NCBI GenBank assembly: GCA_039812645.1 | Contig: JBDIAV010000145.1 | Coordinates: forward strand, 1 to 5,398 | DNA length: 5,398 nt | Source: Ancrocorticia sp039812645 | Lineage (GTDB): Bacteria > Actinomycetota > Actinomycetes > Actinomycetales > Actinomycetaceae | Direction of reading: 5' to 3' | Shown here: positions 1-5,397 of the stretch, piece by piece | How positions within the stretch are numbered: position 1 is the first letter of the stretch | How the letters are laid out: every line of letters starts with the position of its first letter | Notes under the pieces: model-generated | Seen by the model: only the letters and a program-made list of their open reading frames with translations | What the model was told of the DNA's origin: nothing | The model's database searches: none | Translations under genes and position numbers: made by a program

Positions 1-42
1 CTTGTCCCGGTTCTGCTCGTCCTTGTCCCAGTTCCGCTCGCC
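1..42. repeat. Two tandem 21-bp repeats inside the leftward reading frame
   Basis: Bases 1-21 and 22-42 match at 18 of 21 positions. Both begin CTTGTCCC, and all three differences are transitions. The period is a multiple of three, and the copies encode similar heptapeptides on the minus strand, as expected for a repeat inside coding sequence. More copies may lie left of the window. Confidence 0.7.
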
Positions 43-116
43 CTTTCTTGCTTAACCCCTGTGTTTGTTTCCGATTCCTCGTCGCCTGCAATTTTCCCGG
101 GGTTATTTGACGTCAT
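1..116 (-). CDS. 5' end of an unidentified leftward gene, cut by the window edge
   Basis: An ATG on the minus strand (complement of 114-116) opens a frame with no stop for 38 codons up to the left edge. The product begins MTSNNPGKIAGDEESETNTG and continues with a basic, Ser/Thr/Gly/Arg-rich stretch made of two seven-residue repeats (ASGTGTR, TSRTGT). The start is supported by AAAGGA eight bases upstream, a well-spaced Shine-Dalgarno site. The visible part is hydrophilic, with no signal peptide or membrane segment, and looks like a disordered N-terminal tail. No domain is visible, so I give no function. It is divergent from the large glycosyltransferase gene and may share its control region. 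The alternative is a chance open frame in GC-rich DNA; the ribosome binding site and the period-three repeat argue against that. Confidence 0.55.
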   Translation of the reverse strand, partial: MTSNNPGKIAGDEESETNTGVKQERASGTGTRTSRTGT

Positions 117-124
117 CACTGCCG

Positions 125-130
125 TCCTTT
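125..130 (-). promoter_or_regulatory. Ribosome binding site of the leftward gene
   Basis: The minus strand reads AAAGGA here, followed by eight bases and then the ATG at 116. Match and spacing are close to ideal, and this site is the main reason for accepting that start. Confidence 0.55.
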
Positions 131-226
131 TGTCTGTCGTTCTGCTTTCCATGCAACGACCGTGGGCCACCCCGCAAGAAGACCGGTTCTTGGCGTGAAC
201 TCGCCACTTTCTCAAAAATTATCACC

Positions 227-255
227 TTAGTGATTCCCGCTAAATATGCTAGGAT
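227..255 (+). promoter_or_regulatory. Probable extended -10 promoter of the large glycosyltransferase gene
   Basis: TAGGAT at 250-255 matches TATAAT at four of six positions and is preceded by TGC (247-249), giving an extended -10. TTAGTG at 227-232 lies 17 bases upstream but is a poor -35 (two of six). Transcription would start near 262, leaving a leader of about 88 bases before the ATG at 350, or about 13 bases before the alternative TTG at 275. Confidence 0.4.
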
Positions 256-349
256 GTCCCTCGCCTGAGGCTATTTGTACGCTTGGAAACACCACCTGTT
301 CATACGTGCAAATGACCGGTTGTCCGAGCACGAAGGGCTCAGTCTCTCC

Positions 350-3300
350 ATGAAGCACCTCCCGCGGAGAATCCTTACTGTGACAGGTTTGATTCTCGTT
401 ATTCTCTTTGTTGCCCTGCTGGCAATGTGGTTCCCCGACGTGATGGTCCCGGGACTCCTCGCAGGAATCGCTGTCACCCTAGGCTTAGGCCTTGTTGTGG
501 TGATGCGCAGGCTCAGGCGCATTTATCGTCAGCTCCGAGCGTTAAACGAGACTGTCAAACGGAATCATAAGCGCTCGTCAGTGTGGGATTGGCGGCTCAA
601 TGAGCGGCTCACCAAGGGTGGAATCCCCGAGCTCGTTGATCCCTCTCTCGAGAACATATCCTTGCTTCGCGATTCTGGCAGTGTTGCCAACGATGGTTCA
701 TCTCGCTCTGCTACTGGCTTGCCGGCCGTCGTCGACTCAGCGACCCGCCATCCCTGGAAAAACCATCCGTACGCCTCAGATCTCCTGGCTACCGGTGTCT
801 TTTCTGTCGCTTATTATCGGGCGGCGAGCCGTGGAAAGTTTGAGAACTCGCATGACGCAGCCTCCCACTACCTCACCTACATGTTCCGTGACAGTCTGGC
901 GCCGAGTCCGTTTATTGATGTCTCCGCACTACCCCCTCATGTACGGACGGCCATGCAGCGTGGCGACGCCGCCACGTTTATCGACTTCATCAACTCCACC
1001 GACACAACCACCTCGCTCGGGCCAGCGTTCGACCCTGCCTATCTCGACTCAGAGTGCATAATCCCCCGTGGAGTTGTTCCGCTGGCTTACTTCAGCGCCA
1101 CGATCACCGACGAAACTCTCCTTCCAGTTCCACCCAACTCCCCGCTATACGGCGTGCGGGCGGTGGACTACGCCACACAAGTGTCCACGCTCAGTCGGCA
1201 GCTACGCGGAGAACGGCATCTGCGGGCACCACGCGATCGCAAGCACTGGGACACCAACGCGGAAGAGAAATGGAAACGGGAAATCCTCAATGCTCCCGTC
1301 TCCGAACTCCCGCTGGTGTCCGTCGTTCTCCCTGTGTGGAACCGGGTCGAGTTTGTGGGAACCGCCATCGCCAGCATCAAGAAGCAGTCGTATACGAACT
1401 GGGAACTCCTCGTCGTCGACGATCATTCCGACGACGGCACGTGGGAACTTTTGCAGGCCATCGCCCGGACGGACGCCCGAATCACAGTTCTCCGCAACAC
1501 CGGCAAGGGCGTTAGTTCGGCGCGCAACACCGGTCTGGGCGCCGCAACCGGCGAGTACATAGCTTTCTTAGACTCAGATAACACCTGGCGCCCGGATTAC
1601 CTCGATCTGTCTATTCACGCGGCCGTCAATGGGGACGTCGCGTGGGGATACGCAGCCAGTCGCGTGATGAACGGTGACCACAAGCCAGTCAACTACCGCG
1701 CGTATATCGGCGGGCTTGAGGAACTCCTCTTCCTCAACCACATTGACATGAATGTTCTTGTGGTCAAACGCGAGCTCGCCCACCAGGTTGGTGGATTCGA
1801 TAACTCGTTGCGCCGCTGGGTAGATCACGATTTTGCCATCAGGCTCGCCGCCGTAACGCCCCCGGCATTCTTCCCTTTTATTGGGTGCGAGTACGAACAC
1901 GACATGGAGCGCAGCGACCGGATCACCGTGCGCGAGTCGTCTCACTGGCAGTGGGTCGTCCTCGCCAAGGGCATGCTCGATTGGGAGGCCGAGTCCTCCA
2001 AGGAGCGCGTGCCCGGCCGCGTATCCGTGGTCATCCCCACCTACGATGACGCCACCATGACGGTCGCTGCTGTCACATCAGTCCTGACGTATGGCGGGCT
2101 GGAGGACGTGGAGATCGTCGTCGTCGATAATGGGTGCACAACCCGTATCGCCCACAAACTCATCCGCGAGTTTGCCGGCCATCCGAAGGTGATCTACAAA
2201 CGCCTGCCGAAAAACTATAACTTCGCGATTGGCTGCAACGTCGGTTTCCTCGCATCCACGGGCGAGCACGTGCTGTTCCTCAACAACGACACCGAGATTC
2301 GGACGGGCGATCTCCAGAGTCTCGTGACTCATATGGAGGACGACGACGTCGCTGGCGTCCAGCCCCTGCTCGTCTACGGAGACGATACGATCCAGACTGC
2401 CGGGACCGTGTGGGTTGCGCGAGATACCGTACCTGTTCATTTCCTGGCCGGTCATCCCATGGAAGATGCAGCGGGAATTGGTATGGAGCGCTTCAGCGCT
2501 GCAACTGCCGCAGCCCTTGTGGTCCGCGCACGTGACTTCGGCGAACTGCGTGGGTTCGACCCGTTCTATGTCAACGGCATGGAGGACGTGGATTTCTGCC
2601 TGCGTTTGCTGCGTGAGCGGCCGGGAGGGTTCATCAGCGACCCGCGGACGATCGTCACCCACCACGAAAGTAAGACCCCGGGGCGTGGCAAGGAACTTTC
2701 CGCCAACCGCGAGATCTTCATGGAGCGGTGGCGCGGCAATCTTCCCGCACCCGAAACGGCTCTCTTCGAACATGCCGGTTTCTCAGTCGCACACGTGGGA
2801 ACCGACCGGTCAAAGTCCAACATTCTCGGGCCCAAACCGGTGTTGGTACGTGCGAAGCTGGATGGGCACCAACCCATGGTGAGTGCACCAGAGCTGGACC
2901 AGGCCTCGCAGGAGCTGGATACAAACCCGGTTACGAACCGCGCACCGCGACTTCGCTGGGCAATCAAAAATCCGGCAAACGCCGGGCGTCGCGGCGACGG
3001 CTGGGGCGACACCTACTTCGGCGGATCACTCGCAACAAGCCTGCGCGCCCTCGGGCAAGAAGTTGTCACCTACCGGCATGAAGCCCGCAACTCGCCTACC
3101 GTCCAGTTCGACGACGTCTCGCTCGTCCTGCGTGGCCTCACCCGCATCCGGCCCATTCCAGGCCAGATTAACGTCATGTGGATCATCAGCCACCCCGAGC
3201 AAATCACCCAAGAAGAATTGCTCGGCTATGACCTCATCTACGCGGCGTCCGCTTCCTGGGCGGAGCGTGCTAGCACCAAGTTCGGCGTCGAGATCCGCCC

Positions 3301-3925
3301 GCTGCTTCAGGCCACCGATATCTCCCGCTTTAATCTCGCCGGTAGCGGCTCCGGCTCCGTATACGGCGGTGTTGAGTCTCTTCGCCGGGAAGATGCCGGA
3401 GATAGTATTGACGGGACGACGACGGCACGCGACGTCATCTTCGTGGGCGGGAACCATAAAGGCCGCGACCGCGACCTTGTCCACATGGCCCTTGAGGCTG
3501 GCGTGGACCTGACGATCATCGGCCCGGGGTGGAAGGATCTTGTTCCTGACGAGGTGCTCGCTGGCGAACACGTCCCAAACTCAGAGCTCGCCGCCGTGTA
3601 TCGCAGCGCGAAGTTTGTCCTCGCAGATCATTGGAACGATATGGCGACCGAGGGTTTCATCCAAAATCGTATCTTCGATGCGCTTGCCTGCGGAGCTCGA
3701 GTGATCTCAGATCCCGTTGTGGGGATGGAGGAATTTTTTGGAGACGCCGTGGACGTCTGCCGCTCCCCCGAGGATATTGCACGGGTTGTGTCGGGTGACG
3801 CGGACGGTGTGGGTCAGGAAAAGCGCGTCACGACCGCCGAATGGATCGCGCGCGAGCATTCCTTTGATGCCCGCGCAGAGCAGATTCTCCGCGATGTCAC
3901 CGAGATGCTCGAACAGCGTCAGTGA
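350..3925 (+). CDS. Membrane-anchored multidomain glycosyltransferase: two GT2 domains plus a C-terminal GT-B-like domain
   Basis: Predicted 1191-residue enzyme of cell-envelope polysaccharide synthesis. Residues 8-28 and 33-52 are hydrophobic helices flanked by Arg/Lys, so both ends should face the cytoplasm. Residues 151-190 resemble the accessory segment seen before GT2 domains in polysaccharide glycosyltransferases (FSVAYY, HYL, PSPFID). First GT-A domain from about 320: SVVLPVWNR, VVDD at 355-358, DSD at 408-410 (nucleotide-sugar and metal site) and WVDHD at 490-494. Second GT-A domain from about 556: RVSVVIPTY, VVDN near 593, NND at 645-647 and EDVD at 745-748, the pattern of rhamnosyltransferase-like GT2 enzymes. 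From 867 to about 1180 lies a GT-B-like domain, related to the CgeB/Glyco_trans_1_2 type, with FVGGN at 1031, E1101 and NRIFDALACG at 1106-1115. Donor and acceptor cannot be read from sequence. I chose ATG 350 because it gives a normal basic-then-hydrophobic N terminus; GAAGGG lies 12 bases upstream, rather far. TTG 275, with GAGG four bases upstream, would add 25 residues. Confidence 0.93.
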   Translation: MKHLPRRILTVTGLILVILFVALLAMWFPDVMVPGLLAGIAVTLGLGLVVVMRRLRRIYRQLRALNETVKRNHKRSSVWDWRLNERLTKGGIPELVDPSLENISLLRDSGSVANDGSSRSATGLPAVVDSATRHPWKNHPYASDLLATGVFSVAYYRAASRGKFENSHDAASHYLTYMFRDSLAPSPFIDVSALPPHVRTAMQRGDAATFIDFINSTDTTTSLGPAFDPAYLDSECIIPRGVVPLAYFSATITDETLLPVPPNSPLYGVRAVDYATQVSTLSRQLRGERHLRAPRDRKHWDTNAEEKWKREILNAPVSELPLVSVVLPVWNRVEFVGTAIASIKKQSYTNWELLVVDDHSDDGTWELLQAIARTDARITVLRNTGKGVSSARNTGLGAATGEYIAFLDSDNTWRPDYLDLSIHAAVNGDVAWGYAASRVMNGDHKPVNYRAYIGGLEELLFLNHIDMNVLVVKRELAHQVGGFDNSLRRWVDHDFAIRLAAVTPPAFFPFIGCEYEHDMERSDRITVRESSHWQWVVLAKGMLDWEAESSKERVPGRVSVVIPTYDDATMTVAAVTSVLTYGGLEDVEIVVVDNGCTTRIAHKLIREFAGHPKVIYKRLPKNYNFAIGCNVGFLASTGEHVLFLNNDTEIRTGDLQSLVTHMEDDDVAGVQPLLVYGDDTIQTAGTVWVARDTVPVHFLAGHPMEDAAGIGMERFSAATAAALVVRARDFGELRGFDPFYVNGMEDVDFCLRLLRERPGGFISDPRTIVTHHESKTPGRGKELSANREIFMERWRGNLPAPETALFEHAGFSVAHVGTDRSKSNILGPKPVLVRAKLDGHQPMVSAPELDQASQELDTNPVTNRAPRLRWAIKNPANAGRRGDGWGDTYFGGSLATSLRALGQEVVTYRHEARNSPTVQFDDVSLVLRGLTRIRPIPGQINVMWIISHPEQITQEELLGYDLIYAASASWAERASTKFGVEIRPLLQATDISRFNLAGSGSGSVYGGVESLRREDAGDSIDGTTTARDVIFVGGNHKGRDRDLVHMALEAGVDLTIIGPGWKDLVPDEVLAGEHVPNSELAAVYRSAKFVLADHWNDMATEGFIQNRIFDALACGARVISDPVVGMEEFFGDAVDVCRSPEDIARVVSGDADGVGQEKRVTTAEWIAREHSFDARAEQILRDVTEMLEQRQ

Positions 3926-4144
3926 GACTAAGAGTCACCACCAAAGGCAGCTATCCCATTGACGGCGAGGGTTCTTCGTTACCAGGAGCGGAGTCGTTCG
4001 ACTTGCCCGGTGAGAGAAGCGAGGTGAGGACGTCGTCGTCTATATGGCGATGTGGAGGATGCGTGACCTTGGGTCTATGCACCAAGCGGGGCGGATCGCG
4101 TAGGCTGTACTGCGGAACGTCGTATCGACAACTTGGAGACACTC
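3926..4144. other. Gap between the glycosyltransferase and the small membrane protein gene
   Basis: I see no convincing terminator just after the glycosyltransferase stop. The only hairpins are short and lack a T tract, for example AGTCG-TT-CGACT at 3992-4003. TAGGCT at 4101-4106 could be a -10 for the next gene but has no recognisable -35. The gap is long for a tightly coupled operon, so the small gene may be read through from upstream or have its own weak promoter. Confidence 0.35.
4135..4138 (+). promoter_or_regulatory. Ribosome binding site of the small membrane protein gene
   Basis: GGAG at 4135-4138 lies six bases before the ATG at 4145. This spacing decides the start and favours this frame over the longer frame that overlaps it. 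Confidence 0.6.
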
Positions 4145-4303
4145 ATGACCGTCACCCTTTGGGCCATCATCAATATCACTTTCTTCTTGGCACTTGCCGT
4201 GGGGCTGTCCTTTATCTTCATCAACGCGTTCAAGAATGCGGATCGGCGCCGCGAGGAGCGCGTTGCAGCAGCCGCGCTGAAGAGCACCGCAACCACCGTC
4301 TGA
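4145..4303 (+). CDS. Small single-pass membrane protein, 52 residues, function unknown
   Basis: The frame runs from ATG 4145 to TGA 4301-4303. The product begins MTVTLWAIINITFFLALAVG. Residues 5-28 are almost entirely hydrophobic and form one transmembrane helix. A sharply charged, basic segment follows at 30-39 (KNADRRREER), then an Ala/Thr-rich tail to residue 52. By the positive-inside rule the C terminus should be cytoplasmic. GGAG six bases upstream gives a good translation start. Genes this short fall below common gene-caller cut-offs. I recognise no family. It lies 219 bases downstream of the glycosyltransferase on the same strand, so a helper role at the membrane is possible but only inferred. 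A longer frame in another phase (3922-4320) has no ribosome binding site and an unlikely Cys/His/Arg-rich composition. Confidence 0.7.
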   Translation: MTVTLWAIINITFFLALAVGLSFIFINAFKNADRRREERVAAAALKSTATTV

Positions 4304-4309
4304 CACAGA

Positions 4310-4334
4310 CGCTAACTTGAGCGGTGCGTTAGCG
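4310..4334. repeat. Inverted repeat just after the small membrane protein gene
   Basis: CGCTAAC (4310-4316) and GTTAGCG (4328-4334) form a perfect 7-bp stem with an 11-base loop, starting seven bases after the stop codon. No T tract follows, so it is a weak candidate for an intrinsic terminator; it could instead protect the 3' end of the transcript. Confidence 0.4.
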
Positions 4335-4354
4335 CGAAGTTTCGCCGTCAATAC

Positions 4355-4431
4355 GTGAACTGACCATCCACTTGAGCAAATTCAGCAAAGCCTTGTCGAA
4401 AGTCACCCACGAGGTCGCGAACCGACCATCC
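4355..4431. repeat. Diverged 15-bp direct repeat
   Basis: GTGAACTGACCATCC at 4355-4369 recurs as GCGAACCGACCATCC at 4417-4431, matching at 13 of 15 positions with both differences T to C. The copies are offset by 62 bases. The second copy fills much of the loop of the nested hairpin. Confidence 0.5.
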
Positions 4432-4443
4432 GGGTGGCTTTCG
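4397..4443. terminator. Bidirectional hairpin terminator with a nested inner stem
   Basis: CGAAAGTCACCC (4397-4408) pairs with GGGTGGCTTTCG (4432-4443) over 12 bp with a single G-U wobble. Inside the 23-base loop, GGTCG (4413-4417) pairs with CGACC (4423-4427) around CGAAC, leaving a symmetric four-by-four internal loop. The plus strand continues into TGTTT. Because the outer stem has A-rich and T-rich ends, it can act from both sides, as expected between the convergent small membrane protein and methyltransferase genes. It lies 94 bases past the former and about 210 bases past the latter. Confidence 0.65.
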
Positions 4444-4468
4444 TGTTTCAGGCTCCCGGGACATGGCC

Positions 4469-4480
4469 GTAACGCGTTAC
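4469..4480. repeat. Perfect 12-bp palindrome
   Basis: GTAACGCGTTAC is identical to its own reverse complement and would suit a dimeric DNA-binding protein. It lies about 70-80 bases upstream of the orphan promoter-like site and 25 bases after the hairpin. No regulator is identified, and a single palindrome of this size can occur by chance. Confidence 0.3.
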
Positions 4481-4527
4481 TACAACCCGCGTATCGGACT
4501 GGATTCTGATACTCGAGTGCATATCGG

Positions 4528-4557
4528 TTCGTATAGGTAAACCGGTAATGCTATATA
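4528..4557 (+). promoter_or_regulatory. Orphan promoter-like site reading toward the methyltransferase 3' end
   Basis: TATATA at 4552-4557 is preceded by TGC (4549-4551), an extended -10 like that of the large glycosyltransferase gene. TTCGTA at 4528-4533 lies 18 bases upstream as a weak -35. No believable gene follows on this strand, so a transcript from here would be antisense to the end of the methyltransferase gene. It may be only an AT-rich coincidence. Confidence 0.25.
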
Positions 4558-4656
4558 CAAATGGTCGGCACATATACGACATCACATGACACGCGCTCGC
4601 ATTTCCGATGGCCCCGCTCCTGCCACTTCAAATACTGAATCGAATACTAAGCGGTA

Positions 4657-5334
4657 CTACTTCACATGTTGAGGGCGGCGGTGCTGGCTCACCCACCAAT
4701 GCATTGCGATCGCGGCAGCAGCAGCGACATTCATGGAGCGGGTCGAACCGTACTGCTCGATGCGCACCGCGTCCTGACAGACGTCCTGCAACTCCTGCGA
4801 AATCCCTGTGGACTCCTGGCCAAAAACTAGCAGGCAGCGCTCGGGAAGCTGTGTCTCCTCTAGGCGCGTGGAGTGCGGTGGGTTGTCGATGGCCACCAGC
4901 CGATAACTATGCTCGCGCGCCCATTCCGCCAGCTCTTGCGCGGTGGAGTGGTAGTAGATCTCGATGTAGCGGTCGGTGACAAGGGCCCCGCGCTTGTTCC
5001 AGCGGCGGCGCCCCACGATGTGCACACCGCCCACATTGAAAGCGTTCCCGGAGCGCACGATGGAACCAATATTGAGGTCGTGTTCGAGATTCTCGATGGC
5101 GATGTGGAGGAGCGACTGGGTGGCGGTGAGGTCAGCTTTGATAGCTTCGACGCTCCAGTAGCGGTACTTGTCGATGACGTTGCGGTGGTCGCCTTCGGAG
5201 AGGAGGACCGGGTCGAGACGGGGATCGTCCGGCCACGGCTGAGGAAGCGGGCCCACGCCCACCACGCGGGTTCCCGGGCGAGGCTGGTAGGCAGCATCTT
5301 CCTGCGAGTTCTCGGGGTCGGCTTCAACAACCAT
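4657..5334 (-). CDS. TrmH/SpoU-family RNA 2'-O-ribose methyltransferase
   Basis: The product should transfer a methyl group from S-adenosylmethionine to a ribose 2'-hydroxyl of tRNA or rRNA, acting in the cytoplasm as a knotted SPOUT dimer. From ATG 5334 it is 225 residues. Motif 1 is NIGSIVR at 88-94, with N88 and catalytic R94. Motif 2 is LLVFGQESTGI at 168-178. Motif 3 is IEQYGSTRSMNVAAAAAIA at 192-210; motifs 2 and 3 form the knot that binds the cofactor. The conserved GVGP, DDPRLDP and NVIDKYRYW blocks before residue 60 mark the actinobacterial form. The substrate nucleotide cannot be told from sequence. The first 25 residues are acidic and unconserved. No ribosome binding site precedes ATG 5334 and the frame is open to the right edge (Thr/Pro/Gln-rich), so the true start may lie beyond the window. 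It is convergent with the small membrane protein gene. Confidence 0.92.
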   Translation of the reverse strand: MVVEADPENSQEDAAYQPRPGTRVVGVGPLPQPWPDDPRLDPVLLSEGDHRNVIDKYRYWSVEAIKADLTATQSLLHIAIENLEHDLNIGSIVRSGNAFNVGGVHIVGRRRWNKRGALVTDRYIEIYYHSTAQELAEWAREHSYRLVAIDNPPHSTRLEETQLPERCLLVFGQESTGISQELQDVCQDAVRIEQYGSTRSMNVAAAAAIAMHWWVSQHRRPQHVK

Positions 5335-5367
5335 CGGTTCGGCGAGAAGGTGGTAGGGAGTATCGGT

Positions 5368-5397
5368 GGTTTGTGTGGGGGTGGTTTGTGTGGGGGT
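5368..5397. repeat. Two perfect 15-bp tandem repeats at the right edge
   Basis: GGTTTGTGTGGGGGT at 5368-5382 is repeated exactly at 5383-5397, and the next base fits a further copy. On the minus strand the unit is in frame with the methyltransferase and would encode TPTQT repeats, suggesting a disordered N-terminal tail. It could also be a non-coding variable repeat upstream of the gene. Confidence 0.75.

Larger units (their letters stand above)
117..349. other. Divergent intergenic control region
   Basis: This gap separates the leftward gene from the glycosyltransferase start. Its AT-rich core (about 211-250) contains the rightward promoter described separately. It also holds a possible leftward -10, GATAAT on the minus strand (complement of 218-223), about 95-100 bases upstream of the leftward ATG; I found no good -35 for it. 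A plus-strand frame at 65-268 crosses the region but has no ribosome binding site and is not believed. I see no convincing riboswitch, tRNA or operator. Bases 275-349 stay open in the glycosyltransferase frame and could be coding if the TTG at 275 is used. Confidence 0.5.
4329..4550 (-). other. Start-less minus-strand open frame, possible gene remnant
   Basis: Between a TAG (complement of 4551-4553) and a TAA (complement of 4329-4331) one minus-strand frame stays open for 73 codons without ATG. Its C-terminal half reads like ordinary protein (PDGRFATSWVTFDKALLNLL, then KWMVSSRIDGETSR), with mostly G or C at third positions. I recognise no family. It has no start or ribosome binding site and overlaps the hairpin at 4397-4443, so it is either the decayed end of a lost or mobile gene or a chance frame. 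Confidence 0.2.
4304..4656. other. Convergent intergenic region of about 350 bases with several small structures
   Basis: No gene with both a start codon and a ribosome binding site is visible here. In order it contains a 7-bp inverted repeat (4310-4334), a diverged direct repeat (4355-4369 and 4417-4431), a strong nested hairpin (4397-4443), a 12-bp palindrome (4469-4480), an AT-rich promoter-like site (4528-4557) and short AATACT direct repeats near 4632 and 4644. Local base composition turns AT-rich at about 4490-4600. Short plus-strand frames at 4463-4540 (25 residues) and 4586-4672 (28 residues) lack ribosome binding sites. A start-less minus-strand frame is listed separately. Confidence 0.6.

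Noticed and set aside
65..268. Plus-strand frame of 67 residues across the divergent region
   Set aside because: It has no ribosome binding site, a Cys/Pro/Ser/Arg-rich composition unlike a real protein, and it runs antisense to the better-supported leftward gene and across the promoter region.
2078..2773. Minus-strand frame of 231 residues inside the glycosyltransferase gene
   Set aside because: It lies opposite the second GT2 domain, whose motifs are clear. Long antisense frames are expected opposite GC-rich codons. No family motif is visible in it.
3026..3571. Minus-strand frame of 181 residues opposite the GT-B-like domain
   Set aside because: It is a shadow of the coding frame, with no motif and no credible start site.
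3992..4003. AGTCGTTCGACT inverted repeat as a terminator of the glycosyltransferase gene
   Set aside because: Its loop of two to four bases, short stem and lack of a T tract make it a poor terminator.
3922..4320. Plus-strand GTG frame of 132 residues overlapping the glycosyltransferase stop by four bases
   Set aside because: The stop-start overlap suggests translational coupling, but there is no ribosome binding site, the composition is Cys/His/Arg-rich, and it overlaps out of frame the better-supported 52-residue membrane protein.
4040..4351. Minus-strand frames of 73 and 103 residues opposite the small membrane protein
   Set aside because: Neither has a ribosome binding site or a motif, and both overlap a gene with a clear start and a transmembrane helix.
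4463..4540. Short plus-strand frame of 25 residues
   Set aside because: It has no ribosome binding site, no recognisable feature, and a length easily reached by chance.
4586..4672. Plus-strand frame of 28 residues downstream of the promoter-like site
   Set aside because: It has no ribosome binding site, has a low-complexity composition, and overlaps the 3' end of the methyltransferase on the other strand. Only the promoter-like site is worth keeping.
4608..4979. Plus-strand frame of 123 residues opposite the methyltransferase
   Set aside because: It is antisense to the SpoU motifs 2 and 3 and is a shadow frame in GC-rich sequence.
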